A stretch of DNA of 64,000 bases from Alistipes ihumii AP11 (GCF_025144665.1 NZ_CP102294.1:2170001-2234000); one strand, 5' to 3'; shown: positions 33,511 through 43,556, counted from the first letter of the stretch. The notes: generated by a model from the letters alone, not told the origin. A program made the numbers and translations.

Positions 33511-33570
33511 AAAAATTTTCCGAAAAAACAAATCTTTTTCCGGAAAGAAGCGAAACTTCCCGCCTGAAAG

Positions 33571-33602
33571 TTGCATTAATAGCAAATCATTTTATACATT
33601 TG
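33571..33602 (+). promoter_or_regulatory. Promoter of the Ala-rich lipoprotein gene
   Basis: TTG (33571-33573), a 21-base spacer, then TACATTTG (33595-33602), a perfect -7 box. The start codon is 36 bases downstream. Confidence 0.65.
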
Positions 33603-33638
33603 CGGCTGAATAATTCAACCAATTTAATTCTTGTTATT

Positions 33639-33860
33639 ATGAAAACTTTGGCAAAATCTGTCATGATGCTCGCAGTAGTTGCTGCCTCCGTATCTTTCGC
33701 TTCTTGCGGTACCTCGGCTGCGGACAAGGCTAAGGCCGATTCGATCGCTGCCGCTGCCAAGGCCGACTCGATCGCCGCTGCCGAAGAGGCTGCCGCCGCT
33801 GCCGCCGCCGCCGCTGCCGCAGACTCGCTCGCTGCCGACTCTGCCGCTGTTGCGGAATAA
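33639..33860 (+). CDS. Small Ala-rich lipoprotein
   Basis: 73 residues. Lipobox FASC gives Cys23 after MKTLAKSVMMLAVVAASVSF. The mature part is low-complexity: KADSIAAAAKADSIAAAEEA then a run of Ala, DSLAADSAAVAE. Such sequence would form one long amphipathic or coiled-coil-like helix, as in Braun-type lipoproteins, although no sequence similarity to Lpp is claimed. It has a strong promoter and its own terminator, so high expression is likely. An antisense frame of similar length is a shadow. Confidence 0.85.
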   Translation: MKTLAKSVMMLAVVAASVSFASCGTSAADKAKADSIAAAAKADSIAAAEEAAAAAAAAAAADSLAADSAAVAE

Positions 33861-33895
33861 GTTCGGGCGACCGGCTCGCGAAGCATCGTTCGCTG

Positions 33896-33937
33896 AATAA
33901 AGGATCTTCCGCCGAGCGGGGACCCTTTATTTTTTTG
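33896..33937 (+). terminator. Terminator of the Ala-rich lipoprotein gene
   Basis: AATAAAGG (33896-33903) pairs with CCTTTATT (33924-33931), with an inner CCGC/GCGG stem, followed by a T run. Confidence 0.8.
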
Positions 33938-34122
33938 TTCCTGCGGGAGGATGCGGAGGGTGTCCGGCGCTGGGAATGCCGTAAGCGATGGTCGCCGGCC
34001 TTTGCCGTGTCGTCGCTATCCGGAGCGATACGGGAGGGTAAGTGGAATGTTGCGGTCGGACGGAAGCCGGACCTGCGGCGGTACGCCGGGGCCCGCGCCT
34101 AAGAGTGGAACCGTGCGGAACG

Positions 34123-34164
34123 TCAAAAGAGGCTGCCCGACTTATTCGTGTCGGGCAGCCTCTT
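34123..34164 (-). terminator. Terminator of purM; AAGAGGCTG hairpin family
   Basis: Fifteen-base perfect stem AAGAGGCTGCCCGAC (34127-34141) and its complement at 34150-34164, with TTTT following on the minus strand. It lies 28 bases after the purM stop. A related hairpin is at 43557-43589. Confidence 0.8.
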
Positions 34165-34191
34165 CGCTTTCTTCGTTTTGCGGGCCGATCG

Positions 34192-35370
34192 CTACTTGGC
34201 GTAGTTCAGTTCCCGGCCTTCGTGGCGGATCGTGACCGATGCACGGTCGGCTTCCTCGACCCGTCCGATCACCCGGGCGTCGATACCGAAACCTTTCGAG
34301 ATGCGGACGATGTCGTCGGCCGCCGCCGGATCCGCGTAGATCTCCATGCGGTGCCCCATGTTGAATACGCTGTACATCTCGCGCCAAGGGGTCTGCGACT
34401 CCTGCTGGATCAGCCGGAACAGCAGCGGGGTATCGAACAGATTGTCCTTGATTATGTGGAGCCGGTCGACGAAGTGCAAGATTTTGGTCTGTCCTCCGCC
34501 GCTGCAATGGACCATGCCCCGGATATCGCCCCGGTGCTCGTCGAGAATCGCGCGGACGACGGGAGCGTAGGTGCGCGTGGGCGAAAGCACGAGCTTGCCT
34601 ACCGTCAGCGGGCAGCCGGGCACCGTGTCGGTCAGCCGGTACTTGCCGCTGTATACCAGATCGGAGGGCGTTTCGGGATCGTAGGTTTCCGGATATTTCT
34701 CCGCCAGTATCCGGGCGAACACGTCGTGCCGGGCCGAGGTCAGACCGTTGCTGCCCATGCCGCCGTTGTACTCGTCTTCGTAGGAAGCCTGTCCGAACGA
34801 GGCGAGACCTACGATCGCGCAGCCGGGTCCGATATGCGCGTTATCGATCACGTCGCTTCGGCGCAATCGGGCCGTGACGGTGCTGTCGACGATGATCGTG
34901 CGCACCAGATCGCCCACGTCGGCCGTCTCGCCGCCCGTCGAGCGTATCTCGAAACCCTGATCGCGCATCTTCTGAAGGAACTCTTCCGTGCCGTTGATGA
35001 CGGCCGAGACGACCTCGCCGGGGATCAGGTGCTTGTTGCGCCCGATCGTCGACGACAGCAGTACGTTTCCGGTCACGCCGACGCACAGCAGGTCGTCGGT
35101 GTTCATCACGATCGCGTCCTGAGCGATGCCTTTCCATACCGATGCGTCGCCCGTCTCGCGCCAGTAGGCGTAGGCGAGCGCCGACTTGGTTCCCGCTCCG
35201 TCGGCGTGCATGACGAGGCATGCCTCCGGATCGCCCGAGAGCGTGTCCGGGATGATTTTGCAGAAGGCTTTCGGATAAAGGCCCTTATCGATATGGCGGA
35301 TGGCCGCGTGCACGTCCTCTTTCGAGGAGGATACTCCCCGTCCGGCGTAGCGTGAAATAGTGGTGGACAT
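34192..35370 (-). CDS. purM: Phosphoribosylformylglycinamidine cyclo-ligase (AIR synthase)
   Basis: 392 residues, somewhat longer than the enterobacterial enzyme (about 345). It closes FGAM to AIR with ATP, step five of purine synthesis. Visible features: RYAGRGVSSSKEDVH, LVMHADGAGTKSALAYAY, IVMNTDDLLCVG, STGGETADVGDLVRT, GLASFGQASYEDEYNGGMGSNGLTSARH, and MVHCSGGGQTKIL. The start is the first ATG, 29 bases from a promoter box. It is divergent from the TPR-like gene. Confidence 0.93.
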   Translation of the reverse strand: MSTTISRYAGRGVSSSKEDVHAAIRHIDKGLYPKAFCKIIPDTLSGDPEACLVMHADGAGTKSALAYAYWRETGDASVWKGIAQDAIVMNTDDLLCVGVTGNVLLSSTIGRNKHLIPGEVVSAVINGTEEFLQKMRDQGFEIRSTGGETADVGDLVRTIIVDSTVTARLRRSDVIDNAHIGPGCAIVGLASFGQASYEDEYNGGMGSNGLTSARHDVFARILAEKYPETYDPETPSDLVYSGKYRLTDTVPGCPLTVGKLVLSPTRTYAPVVRAILDEHRGDIRGMVHCSGGGQTKILHFVDRLHIIKDNLFDTPLLFRLIQQESQTPWREMYSVFNMGHRMEIYADPAAADDIVRISKGFGIDARVIGRVEEADRASVTIRHEGRELNYAK

Positions 35371-35398
35371 ATTGGCGAAAATATATGGTAAATTTCCA

Positions 35399-35406
35399 CA
35401 AATATA
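35399..35406 (-). promoter_or_regulatory. purM promoter (-7 box)
   Basis: On the minus strand TATATTTG, a perfect -7 box, 29 bases upstream of the purM start. Confidence 0.55.
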
Positions 35407-35438
35407 GCCATTAATTTCGTTTGCGGATAATTATTTGG

Positions 35439-35446
35439 TAAATTTG
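35439..35446 (+). promoter_or_regulatory. Promoter of the helical-repeat protein gene (-7 box)
   Basis: TAAATTTG, a perfect -7 box, with TTTG 15 bases upstream (35420-35423), shorter than the usual spacing. The start codon is 25 bases downstream. Confidence 0.5.
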
Positions 35447-35470
35447 CTGACGGCAAAAACAAGCTCTACG

Positions 35471-37024
35471 ATGAATGCAGCCAGCGGAAAACAGGAGCCC
35501 GTATTCGACCTGATACGAAGCATGAGTAAAGCCGAGAAGCGGAACTTCAAGCTCTACGCGACGCGCCTTTCGGGCAATCAGGAGGCGAAGTTCGTCACGC
35601 TGTTCGACTGCATGGACTCGCTCGACGAATACGACGAGGCGAAGATTTTGCAGCGCTGTCCGATCAAGAAGGAACAGCTGCCCAACATGAAGGCCCATCT
35701 GTATAAGCAGATACTGGTCAGCATCCGTCTGCTGGACGTGCAGCGGACGGTTCCGATGCAGCTCCGCGAGCAGATCGACTTCGCCCGCATACTCTACGAT
35801 AAGGGCCTTTTCCGGCAGAGTTCCAAGATGCTCGACAAGGCCAAGGAGACGGCGCTTGCCAACGAGCAGTATACCGCCGCGATCGACATCATCGATTTCC
35901 GCAAGAAGATGGACACGCTGAGTGTCGCCCGGGGAGTCATGTCCAAGAGCGAGGCGGCGAGCCGGCAGGCCATCGAATTGTGCGGCCGGATCGAGAACGT
36001 CAACGAGCTGTCGAACGCCGGGGTGCAGCTTTACGCCCTGTACCTTCAGCTGGGTTATGCCCGGACGCAGAAGGACCTGGACATGATCGAGCAGTTCTTC
36101 GGCCCGAGACTCGACAAGTACGGCGATCCCTCGAAGCTGTCGTTTCTCGAGCGGCTCTACCTGTATCAGGCGCAGGTATGGTATCACTATATCCGGCACG
36201 ATATGCTGACGTGCTACAAGTATGTCTGTCGCTGGATCGCGCTCTTCGACCGCGAGCCCCAGATGAAGCAGCAGATGTACGATACCTACCTCAGGGGCTA
36301 TTCGCGTCTGCTCGACGGCCTTTTTCTGATGCGCAGTTACCGGCGTTTCGTCCAGACGCTGGCGGCGTTCGAGGACGAGTACGAGACGATCGGCAGTCTG
36401 AACGGCAATGCCAAGCTCATATCGAGACATATTCTCTATGCCAACCGGATGAACCGGCATTTCTGGGAAGGGACCTTCGCCGAGGGCGTGGAGATGATTC
36501 CCGAAGTCGAGCGGTTCCTCCGCGACTGCGAGTCCCAGCTGAACATTCATCACCGTATGGTGCTCTGCTATAAGATAGCATGTCTCTATTTCGGGAACGG
36601 CGATCACCGCAAGTGCATGGAGTATCTGGGCCGGATCATCGGTACGCGCGACCCGCAGATACGCCGCGATTTGCAATGCTATGCGCGGATTCTGAACCTG
36701 ATCGCCTCCTACGAAGCGGGCATCGACTATAACCTGGACTATCAGGTGCGCTCGGTCTACCTGTTCCTGATCAAGATGAACGACATGCAGCAGGTGCAGC
36801 GTGCGATCATGGCCTTCCTCAAGCGGCTCAACTCGATGTACGAGACGACGCTCAAGGACGAACTGAGGCAGCTCTTCCGCCGGCTCAAGCCGCTCGAGCA
36901 TCATCCCTACGAGCGTCGGACGTTCTACTATCTCGACATTCTTTCGTGGCTCGAGAGCAAGCTCAAGGGGGTACCGGTGGCCGAGGTGATCCGGCAGCGG
37001 TTTCTGCAGCAGAACGGACGATAG
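35471..37024 (+). CDS. Conserved hypothetical helical (TPR-like) protein
   Basis: 517 residues, apparently all alpha-helical, with no signal peptide. It opens MNAASGKQEPVFDLIRSMSKAEKRNFKLY, a start that I associate with a conserved Bacteroidetes protein of unknown function. Repeating helix pairs (ARILYDKGLFRQSSKMLDKAKETALAN, HRMVLCYKIACLYFGNGDHRKCMEYL) resemble tetratricopeptide repeats. A cytoplasmic scaffold role is inference. The start at 35471 follows a promoter box by 25 bases, so upstream alternative starts are unlikely. Confidence 0.8.
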   Translation: MNAASGKQEPVFDLIRSMSKAEKRNFKLYATRLSGNQEAKFVTLFDCMDSLDEYDEAKILQRCPIKKEQLPNMKAHLYKQILVSIRLLDVQRTVPMQLREQIDFARILYDKGLFRQSSKMLDKAKETALANEQYTAAIDIIDFRKKMDTLSVARGVMSKSEAASRQAIELCGRIENVNELSNAGVQLYALYLQLGYARTQKDLDMIEQFFGPRLDKYGDPSKLSFLERLYLYQAQVWYHYIRHDMLTCYKYVCRWIALFDREPQMKQQMYDTYLRGYSRLLDGLFLMRSYRRFVQTLAAFEDEYETIGSLNGNAKLISRHILYANRMNRHFWEGTFAEGVEMIPEVERFLRDCESQLNIHHRMVLCYKIACLYFGNGDHRKCMEYLGRIIGTRDPQIRRDLQCYARILNLIASYEAGIDYNLDYQVRSVYLFLIKMNDMQQVQRAIMAFLKRLNSMYETTLKDELRQLFRRLKPLEHHPYERRTFYYLDILSWLESKLKGVPVAEVIRQRFLQQNGR

Positions 37025-37347
37025 CTCGGCCGGAGAACCGATCCGTAAGGGGCGCGGCCGCGCGGTTTTCCCGAAACTTTTCCGCTTCCCCGCCTTTTCG
37101 GCGTGTGTCTTCGACGGTTCCGGCGGACGATACGGCAGGGCCGCTCGGGCAGATCGGCGGCGCGGACAGACGATGAAAATAAAACGAATTTTTTCGCTTT
37201 TTTTTCGCCGCTAACGATTTCAGGTCGCCGGCTGCCCGCAGCTTACCATTTGAAAGCAAACGCCTCGCCGGGCCGCGATTTAGTAACGAATTTCCGTGTT
37301 TGTTTTTTAACTAAATGTGATGAAACGGGCAATTGGCGCTCGTTCTG
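37025..37347. other. Intergenic, no gene seen
   Basis: Nothing recognisable before the gdhA promoter region; the T-rich run at 37190-37210 has no clear stem in front of it. Confidence 0.5.
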
Positions 37348-37379
37348 TTTGTTTTTTAGGTTTCATTGCACTATTTTTA
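37348..37379 (+). promoter_or_regulatory. Probable gdhA promoter
   Basis: TTTG (37348-37351), a 20-base spacer, then TATTTTTA (37372-37379), 7 of 8 to the consensus. The start codon is 42 bases downstream. Confidence 0.45.
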
Positions 37380-37420
37380 CCGTCCGAAACAGAGTAAAAT
37401 ACACGTAAACCCCAAGTCCA

Positions 37421-38776
37421 ATGGAAAAACACGTTCAACAGTATGTGGATGACTTCATGGCTCAGATCGTAGCCAAGAATCCCGGAGAGAAAGAGTTTCA
37501 CCAGGCGGTGCACGAGGTCGTGGAGTCGCTGGCGGAGTATATCCTGCAGAATCCCGTGCTTCAGAAAATGAAGGTGCTCGAGCGTATCGCCGAGCCCGAG
37601 CGGGTCGTCATGTTCCGTGTTCCATGGCTCAACGACAAGGGTGAAATAGAGATCAACAAGGGATACCGCATCGAAATGAACAGCGCGATCGGGCCCTACA
37701 AGGGCGGCATCCGATTCCATTCGTCGGTGAATCTGAGCATTCTGAAATTTCTCGCTTTCGAGCAGACGTTCAAGAACAGCCTGACCACGCTGCCGATGGG
37801 CGGCGGCAAGGGCGGTTCGGACTTCAATCCCAAGGGCAAGTCCGACAACGAAGTGATGCGTTTCTGCCAGTCGTTCATGACCGAATTGCAGCGGCATATC
37901 GGTGCGAACACCGACGTCCCGGCCGGCGATATCGGCGTGGGCGGCCGGGAGATCGGCTTCATGTTCGGCCAGTACAAGCGGCTGCGCAACGAATTCACCG
38001 GTACGCTGACGGGCAAGGGACTCGACTGGGGCGGCAGTCCGCTGCGTCCGGAAGCCACCGGCTACGGTACCTGCTACTTCGCTCAGGAGATGCTCGCTAC
38101 GCGCGGCGAGAGCTTCAAGGGCAAGACGGTCGCGATCTCCGGATCGGGCAACGTGGCCCAGTATGCCTGCGAGAAAGCGACCCAGCTCGGCGCGAAGGTC
38201 GTGACGCTGTCCGACTCGTCGGGTTACGTCTACGATCCGGAGGGCATCGACGCCGACAAGCTGGCTTATGTGATGGAACTGAAAAACATCTTCCGGGGCC
38301 GGATCAAGGAATATGCCGAGAAATATCCGCAGGCTACCTATTACGAGGGACAGCGCCCGTGGAGCGTGAAGTGCGACATCGCGATGCCGTGCGCCACTCA
38401 GAACGAGCTCGACGGCGACGAGGCGCAGACGCTGATCGCCAACGGTTGCATCTGCGTGGCCGAAGGCGCCAACATGCCTTCGACGCCCGAAGCGATCAAG
38501 GCGTTTCAGGATCATAAGCTGCTCTACTCTCCGGGCAAGGCGTCGAACGCCGGCGGCGTAGCCACGTCGGGGCTGGAGATGTCGCAAAACTCGATGCGTC
38601 TCGTGTGGTCGCCCGAGGAGGTCGATGCGAAGCTGCACTCGATCATGAAGAACATCCATGCCGCCTGCGTCAAGTACGGCACCGAGCCGGACGGCTACGT
38701 GAACTACGTGAAGGGCGCGAACATCGCCGGTTTCATGAAGGTGGCCAACGCGATGCTGGCACAGGGTTGCGTATAG
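37421..38776 (+). CDS. gdhA: Glutamate dehydrogenase, NADP-type
   Basis: 451 residues, the length of the hexameric small-subunit enzyme. It converts 2-oxoglutarate, ammonia and NAD(P)H to glutamate. Motifs: GYRIEMNSAIGPYKGGIRFH, PMGGGKGGSDFNPKGKS near 125-141 with the catalytic Lys, AGDIGVGGREIGFMFGQYK, the Rossmann loop ISGSGNVAQYA, and ASNAGGVATSGLEMSQNS. NADP preference is assumed from family position, not read directly. It is monocistronic, with its own terminator. Confidence 0.96.
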   Translation: MEKHVQQYVDDFMAQIVAKNPGEKEFHQAVHEVVESLAEYILQNPVLQKMKVLERIAEPERVVMFRVPWLNDKGEIEINKGYRIEMNSAIGPYKGGIRFHSSVNLSILKFLAFEQTFKNSLTTLPMGGGKGGSDFNPKGKSDNEVMRFCQSFMTELQRHIGANTDVPAGDIGVGGREIGFMFGQYKRLRNEFTGTLTGKGLDWGGSPLRPEATGYGTCYFAQEMLATRGESFKGKTVAISGSGNVAQYACEKATQLGAKVVTLSDSSGYVYDPEGIDADKLAYVMELKNIFRGRIKEYAEKYPQATYYEGQRPWSVKCDIAMPCATQNELDGDEAQTLIANGCICVAEGANMPSTPEAIKAFQDHKLLYSPGKASNAGGVATSGLEMSQNSMRLVWSPEEVDAKLHSIMKNIHAACVKYGTEPDGYVNYVKGANIAGFMKVANAMLAQGCV

Positions 38777-38801
38777 TGCTCGCGGAAATCTTAGCGATAC
38801 G

Positions 38802-38832
38802 ACGGGGCCGGTTTTTCCGGCCTCGTTTTTTT
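38802..38832 (+). terminator. gdhA terminator
   Basis: ACGGGGCCGG (38802-38811) pairs with CCGGCCTCGT (38817-38826) through one G-T wobble, followed by seven T. Confidence 0.85.
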
Positions 38833-39361
38833 ATGCTGCCTGCGGGCGCGAGGACGCAGCTCTTTTCGGAATGCGCGCCGTTTGTCCGAAAACGAAGGGT
38901 CCGAGGGCCGTCGGATGTCGCCGGACGGCTCCGGAACGCATGCCGATCCTGTCCGGGCGGTTCGCTTCGGGCAATCCGTCCTCGGTTCGGTATTCCGGAC
39001 AATACGAGAAGGCGGACGCATGCCGCCCATGTCTTGCATGGGAAGAACGGGTATCGGGCTTTTTGCAAAAAACTCCGGAAACTGGACCCGCCGCGGGCGG
39101 ACTGTCCTGTCGGTACCCCATCGTGCGACGGGTCGTTTCGCGCCGGCCCGCCCGATCGGTTTCAGGGTGTCGTCGATCTTTACCCTTGCCCGGGTCGTCG
39201 AGACGGTCCGGACGAGGCGTTCCGTGCCGTATGCCGGTGGGGGCGAATTGTTGCTCTCTGGATGCCAGAGACGCTTGCGCACGGTTTTTCCGGCGGAAAA
39301 ACGCAGCCTTTCGAGGTTTGAACGAGAGGCGGGTACCGGAGCATACAGGGGTGTCTCCGTA
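38833..39361. other. Intergenic, no gene seen
   Basis: GC-rich stretch open in several frames on both strands, but all translations are Arg/Pro-rich with no recognisable motif or plausible start. Confidence 0.5.
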
Positions 39362-40402
39362 CTACTTCAGCAAGTCCGCCGTCCGGTCGATCTCGTCGAA
39401 CGTCATCGGGCGTATCTCGCAGTCGCCGATGCCTCGCATCAGCACGAAGGCGACCGAGCGGGCCTCTTTTTTCTTGTCGTGCTTCAGCGCGGCGATCAGG
39501 CGGGGCAGTTCGATGCCGGTCGCGACGGGCAGCCCCATCCCCTCGAATACGCTCCGCACGCGGGCAGCCTCTTCCGCCGTGACGGTTCCGAGCCTTTCGG
39601 ACAGGCGCGCGATCATGACCGTGCCGATCGCGACGGCCTCGCCGTGCAAGAAGTCGCGGCTGCATTTTTCGATCGCATGCGCGAACGTATGTCCCAGATT
39701 GAGCTTGCGCCGCTCGTCGCTCTCCCGTTCGTCCCGCTCGACGATATGCGCCTTGACCTTCACGGCCCGCATGACCGCCTCTCCCAGCAGCGCCCGGTCG
39801 CGTCGGAACTCCTCGAGCGAATGGCTCTCGAACAGTCCGAACAGTTCTCTGTCGGCGATCAGGCCCGCCTTGACGATTTCGGCCAGCCCGGCCCGGAACT
39901 CCCGCTCGGGCAGCGTGTCGAGCATGGCCGGGTCGCAGAGCACGAAGTCGGGCTGGTTGAAGGTCCCGACCATGTTCTTGTATCCCTCGTAGTTGACGCC
40001 GTTCTTGCCGCCGACGCTCGCGTCGACCTGCGCGAGCAGCGTCGTCGCGACGAAGCCGAAACGCAGGCCCCGCATGTAGGTCGAGGCGACGAAACCCGTC
40101 ACGTCGGTCACGATGCCGCCGCCGAAGCCGACGAGGAACGTCGAGCGGTCGGCTCCTCGGGCGAGCAGCTCGCCGTAGAGCTTGCCTGCCGTCCCGAGCG
40201 TCTTGTTGGGCTCGCCCAGACCGATCAGGCAGTAGTCGTAGCGGTTGATGATTTCCTTGTACAGGCGGTGGACGTTCGGGTCCGTCACGATCACGACCTT
40301 GCGGCCCGACGGCAGATAGTTCTCCAGCGAGTTGATCGCGTCTCCGATCACCACTCGCGAGGGCGCGTCCGCTCCGCGCCCGACCTCGATGACTTGCTTC
40401 AT
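39362..40402 (-). CDS. aroB: 3-Dehydroquinate synthase
   Basis: 346 residues. It makes 3-dehydroquinate from DAHP in the shikimate pathway, using NAD and a metal. Motifs: GFGGGIVTDVTGFVASTYMRGL, TTLLAQVDASVGGKNGVN, KNMVGTFNQP, LAEIVKAGLI, the metal ligands in LNLGHTFAHAIE and LHGEAVAIG. The ATG at 40402 lies 20 bases from a -7 box. The gene is divergent from typA, with 67 bases between the starts. Confidence 0.95.
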   Translation of the reverse strand: MKQVIEVGRGADAPSRVVIGDAINSLENYLPSGRKVVIVTDPNVHRLYKEIINRYDYCLIGLGEPNKTLGTAGKLYGELLARGADRSTFLVGFGGGIVTDVTGFVASTYMRGLRFGFVATTLLAQVDASVGGKNGVNYEGYKNMVGTFNQPDFVLCDPAMLDTLPEREFRAGLAEIVKAGLIADRELFGLFESHSLEEFRRDRALLGEAVMRAVKVKAHIVERDERESDERRKLNLGHTFAHAIEKCSRDFLHGEAVAIGTVMIARLSERLGTVTAEEAARVRSVFEGMGLPVATGIELPRLIAALKHDKKKEARSVAFVLMRGIGDCEIRPMTFDEIDRTADLLK

Positions 40403-40415
40403 GGCAGACAGTTTA

Positions 40416-40449
40416 TTGATGACAAAGATAAATTAATTTCGTACCTTTG
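40416..40449 (+). promoter_or_regulatory. typA promoter, overlapping the divergent aroB promoter
   Basis: TTG (40416-40418), a 23-base spacer, then TACCTTTG (40442-40449), a perfect -7 box, 20 bases before the typA start. Confidence 0.6.
40423..40430 (-). promoter_or_regulatory. aroB promoter (-7 box)
   Basis: On the minus strand TATCTTTG, a perfect -7 box 20 bases from the aroB start, lying between the two elements of the typA promoter. Confidence 0.55.
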
Positions 40450-40469
40450 CCGCGACTTAAAGACACGGT

Positions 40470-42269
40470 ATGCAAAAAATACGCAACATAGCGATCATCG
40501 CCCACGTCGATCACGGAAAGACTACGCTGGTCGACAAGATGATTATGCAGGGGCATCTTTTCCGGGACAACGAGAAGACCGGCGAGCTGATCATGGACAA
40601 CAACGATCTGGAGCGCGAGCGCGGGATCACGATCCTGTCGAAGAACGTGTCGGTCAACTATAACGGATACAAGATCAATATCATCGATACGCCGGGCCAC
40701 TCCGACTTCGGCGGCGAGGTGGAGCGCGTGCTGAACATGGCCGACGGCGTGCTGCTGCTCGTGGACGCGTTCGAAGGCACGATGCCGCAGACGCGGTTCG
40801 TGCTTCAGAAAGCGCTGTCGCTGGGTAAGAAGCCGATCGTCGTCGTCAATAAGGTAGACAAGCCGAACTGCCGTCCCGAGGAAGTCTACGAGCAGGTGTT
40901 CGACCTGATGTTCACGCTGAACGCGACCGAGGAGCAGCTCGACTTCGTGACCATTTACGGCAGCGCCAAGCAGGGCTGGATGTCGCATGTGTGGAAGGAG
41001 CGCACGCAGGACATCACGCCGCTGCTGGACGCGATCATCGACAACATACCCGCTCCGGAGATGAAGGAGGGGACGCCTCAGTTGCTGATTACTTCGCTCG
41101 AATATTCGCCCTACGTGGGCCGCATCGCCGTCGGCAAGCTGACGCGTGGCACGCTCCGCTCGGGCATGCCGATCACGCTCGCCAAGCGGGACGGCAAGAC
41201 GATGGTCAAGACGCGCATCAAGGATCTGATGGTGTTCGACGGGCTCGGCAAGACGAAGGTCGAGAGCGTCGGTTGCGGCGAAATCTGCGCGTTGGTCGGC
41301 ATCGAGGGCTTCGAGATCGGCGACACGGTCTGCGATTACGAAAATCCCGAGCCGCTCGAGCCGATCGCGATCGACGAGCCGACGATGAGCATGCTGTTCA
41401 CGATCAACGACTCTCCCTTTTTCGGCCGCGAGGGCAAGTATGTCACCTCGCGTCATATCAAGGAGCGGCTCGACCGCGAGTTGGAGAAGAATCTCGCGCT
41501 GCGGGTCGAGCCCGGGGCGTCGTCCGACAGTTTCGTCGTGTACGGACGAGGCGTGCTGCATCTGTCGGTGCTGATCGAGACGATGCGCCGCGAAGGGTAC
41601 GAGCTTCAGGTAGGGCAGCCGAAAGTCATCATCAAGCAGATCGACGGGCAGAAGTGCGAGCCGGTCGAGGAGCTGACGATCGACATTCCCGAGGAATACT
41701 CGGGCCGTGCGATCGAGTTGGTTACCAAGCGCAAGGGTACGATGACCGACATGGCGACCGTGCACGACCGTCAGCGCATCGTGTTCGACATTCCGTCGCG
41801 CGGCATCATCGGACTGCGCAGCAACCTGCTGACGGCTACGGCCGGCGAGGCCGTCATGTCGCACCGGCTGAAAGGCTTCGAGCCTTATAAGGGCGACATG
41901 GAGATGCGTCAGAACGGCTCGCTGATCGCGATGGAGACCGGTACGGCCTATGCCTACGCGATCAACAAGCTGCAGGATCGCGGCACGTTCTTCGTTTCGC
42001 CTCAGGACGAGATTTATGCCGGTCAGGTCGTGGGCGAGAGCACTCGCTCCGAGGATATCGTCATCAACCTGACCAAGTCCAAGAAGCTGACCAATATGCG
42101 TGCGAGCGGGTCGGACGACAAGGTGTCGATCGCGCCGCCGGTCATTTTCTCGCTAGAGGAAGCGCTCGAGTATATCAAGGAGGACGAGTATGTCGAGGTG
42201 ACGCCCAAGTCGATCCGCCTGCGCAAGATCATTCTCGACGAGACGATGCGCAAGCGTCAGGCGAAATAG
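40470..42269 (+). CDS. typA: Translational GTPase TypA/BipA
   Basis: 599 residues, the typical length. It binds the ribosome and assists assembly or stress translation. G1 AHVDHGKTT at 11-19, switch [10 protein letters not shown]3 [17 protein letters not shown]4 NKVDKP. The C-terminal part has [21 protein letters not shown] and [23 protein letters not shown], and the family-specific [14 protein letters not shown] end region. It appears monocistronic. Confidence 0.97.
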   Translation: MQKIRNIAIIAHVDHGKTTLVDKMIMQGHLFRDNEKTGELIMDNNDLERERGITILSKNVSVNYNGYKINIIDTPGHSDFGGEVERVLNMADGVLLLVDAFEGTMPQTRFVLQKALSLGKKPIVVVNKVDKPNCRPEEVYEQVFDLMFTLNATEEQLDFVTIYGSAKQGWMSHVWKERTQDITPLLDAIIDNIPAPEMKEGTPQLLITSLEYSPYVGRIAVGKLTRGTLRSGMPITLAKRDGKTMVKTRIKDLMVFDGLGKTKVESVGCGEICALVGIEGFEIGDTVCDYENPEPLEPIAIDEPTMSMLFTINDSPFFGREGKYVTSRHIKERLDRELEKNLALRVEPGASSDSFVVYGRGVLHLSVLIETMRREGYELQVGQPKVIIKQIDGQKCEPVEELTIDIPEEYSGRAIELVTKRKGTMTDMATVHDRQRIVFDIPSRGIIGLRSNLLTATAGEAVMSHRLKGFEPYKGDMEMRQNGSLIAMETGTAYAYAINKLQDRGTFFVSPQDEIYAGQVVGESTRSEDIVINLTKSKKLTNMRASGSDDKVSIAPPVIFSLEEALEYIKEDEYVEVTPKSIRLRKIILDETMRKRQAK

Positions 42270-42663
42270 CGGGTTTCCCCGGTCCGCCGTAACGACGCGG
42301 GAAAACGGGGCGAGGACCGTTTCGGCAGTTCGCCGGGCGGTTGGAGCCCGGGGCGAATTTGCATTTTACGGTTTCGCCCTTGTCGGAACGATTTCTGACA
42401 GGGGCGATTTCCGTTTTAGGGGACTTGTCGGAAGCCTCTTTTTCATTCCTTATAAAAAAATCGTCCGCGCGTTTGCGGTGTCGCCGGTTCCGGGTTGTTC
42501 GTAAGCTATGTCCTGTGGGGGCGCATGGCTGCCGGTCCGACGGGGGCGGTTTTCCGACGGGCCGGGCGTTTCGTCGCAGTGCCGTCCGGCCGTTTGCGTC
42601 GGCTCGCTCTTTCGGGGAAGTGGAGCCGGAAGCGCGTTTTCTCGGGGGAAGAGCGTCGGCGGG
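42270..42663. other. Intergenic, no gene seen
   Basis: No recognisable gene. GGGCGAA and TTTCGCCC near 42350-42378 can form a small hairpin that may end typA transcription. Confidence 0.4.
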
Positions 42664-42694
42664 TTGATCGGAACGCGGATTATACCTATCTTTG
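42664..42694 (+). promoter_or_regulatory. Promoter of the S1/P1 nuclease gene
   Basis: TTG (42664-42666), a 20-base spacer, then TATCTTTG (42687-42694), a perfect -7 box, 38 bases before the start. Confidence 0.65.
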
Positions 42695-42731
42695 TTAGGA
42701 CCTACTGCGTCGAATTTAAACGAAAACTCAC

Positions 42732-43514
42732 ATGAAGAAGATTTTTGCGGCGGCGCTCGTGCTGCTTGTCGTTCCCTTTTCCTCCTCTGCGTGGGACAAG
42801 CTGGGACACGACGTTTCGGCGATGATCGCTTGGGAGAATATGACTTCCAAGGCGAAGAAGAACATTTCCAAGTACCTCGAGGGACACGACGACATCGTCT
42901 ACTACGCCTCGTGGATGGATTACATGGGCTATGTGACCAAGAGCGGCTACTCGAACGAGTGGTTCGACCACTGCGTACCCGTCAACAAGGATTTCGAGTA
43001 TGCCGAGGGCGATTTCCCCGGCGATGCGCTGATGGCTATCGAGAAAGCCATCGAGCGTCTGGGCGACGGGAAGTACCGCAACCTCGACGACTCGACCGTG
43101 CTGCTTCTGATCAAGCATCTGGTCCATTTCCTGCCCGACATGCACTGTCCGGCGCATGTGATCTACAATTACCGACCCTCGAATTACTGGGTGGAGATCA
43201 ACGGCCGCAAGGAACTTTTCCATAGCGTATGGGACAACATGCCTTCTTACGGCCCTCATGCGTGGAGCGTTTCGGAGTGGTGCCGGTATTTGGGACACTG
43301 CACCAAGGAGGAGCGGGCCGAGATGGTCGAAGGCACGCCGAGGGAGTGGGTCGCCGATAACGCCCGCAACTGCATCGTCGCTTACGACATCGTCCGTCCC
43401 GATGAGAATGTATCCGATCCGGACCGGTATCGGGGCAATCTGCTGGCCGAGCAGCAACTGCAGAAAGGAGGCTTCCGCCTGGCTCATGTGCTGAACTCGA
43501 TTTTCGGCCGTTAG
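42732..43514 (+). CDS. Secreted S1/P1-type nuclease
   Basis: 260 residues. The signal peptide should be cut after Ala20 (FSSSA|WDKLGHD), leaving Trp21 as the new N-terminus. In S1/P1 zinc nucleases the N-terminal Trp and an early His (here His26) are zinc ligands, so this cleavage fits. Further His/Asp ligands are in YASWMDYM, WFDHCVPVN, LIKHLVHFLPDMHCPAH. The family degrades single-stranded nucleic acids or 3'-nucleotides, here in the periplasm or outside. It has its own promoter and terminator. Confidence 0.9.
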   Translation: MKKIFAAALVLLVVPFSSSAWDKLGHDVSAMIAWENMTSKAKKNISKYLEGHDDIVYYASWMDYMGYVTKSGYSNEWFDHCVPVNKDFEYAEGDFPGDALMAIEKAIERLGDGKYRNLDDSTVLLLIKHLVHFLPDMHCPAHVIYNYRPSNYWVEINGRKELFHSVWDNMPSYGPHAWSVSEWCRYLGHCTKEERAEMVEGTPREWVADNARNCIVAYDIVRPDENVSDPDRYRGNLLAEQQLQKGGFRLAHVLNSIFGR

Positions 43515-43556
43515 CCTTCGGGCGTTCCGTGCCGTCTTTCCTGCGACGGAAAATAT

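Noticed and set aside
38882-40663. A 593-codon plus-strand open frame across aroB and the start of typA
   Set aside because: Most of it is antisense to aroB, which has all family motifs; the translation is a GC-rich shadow.
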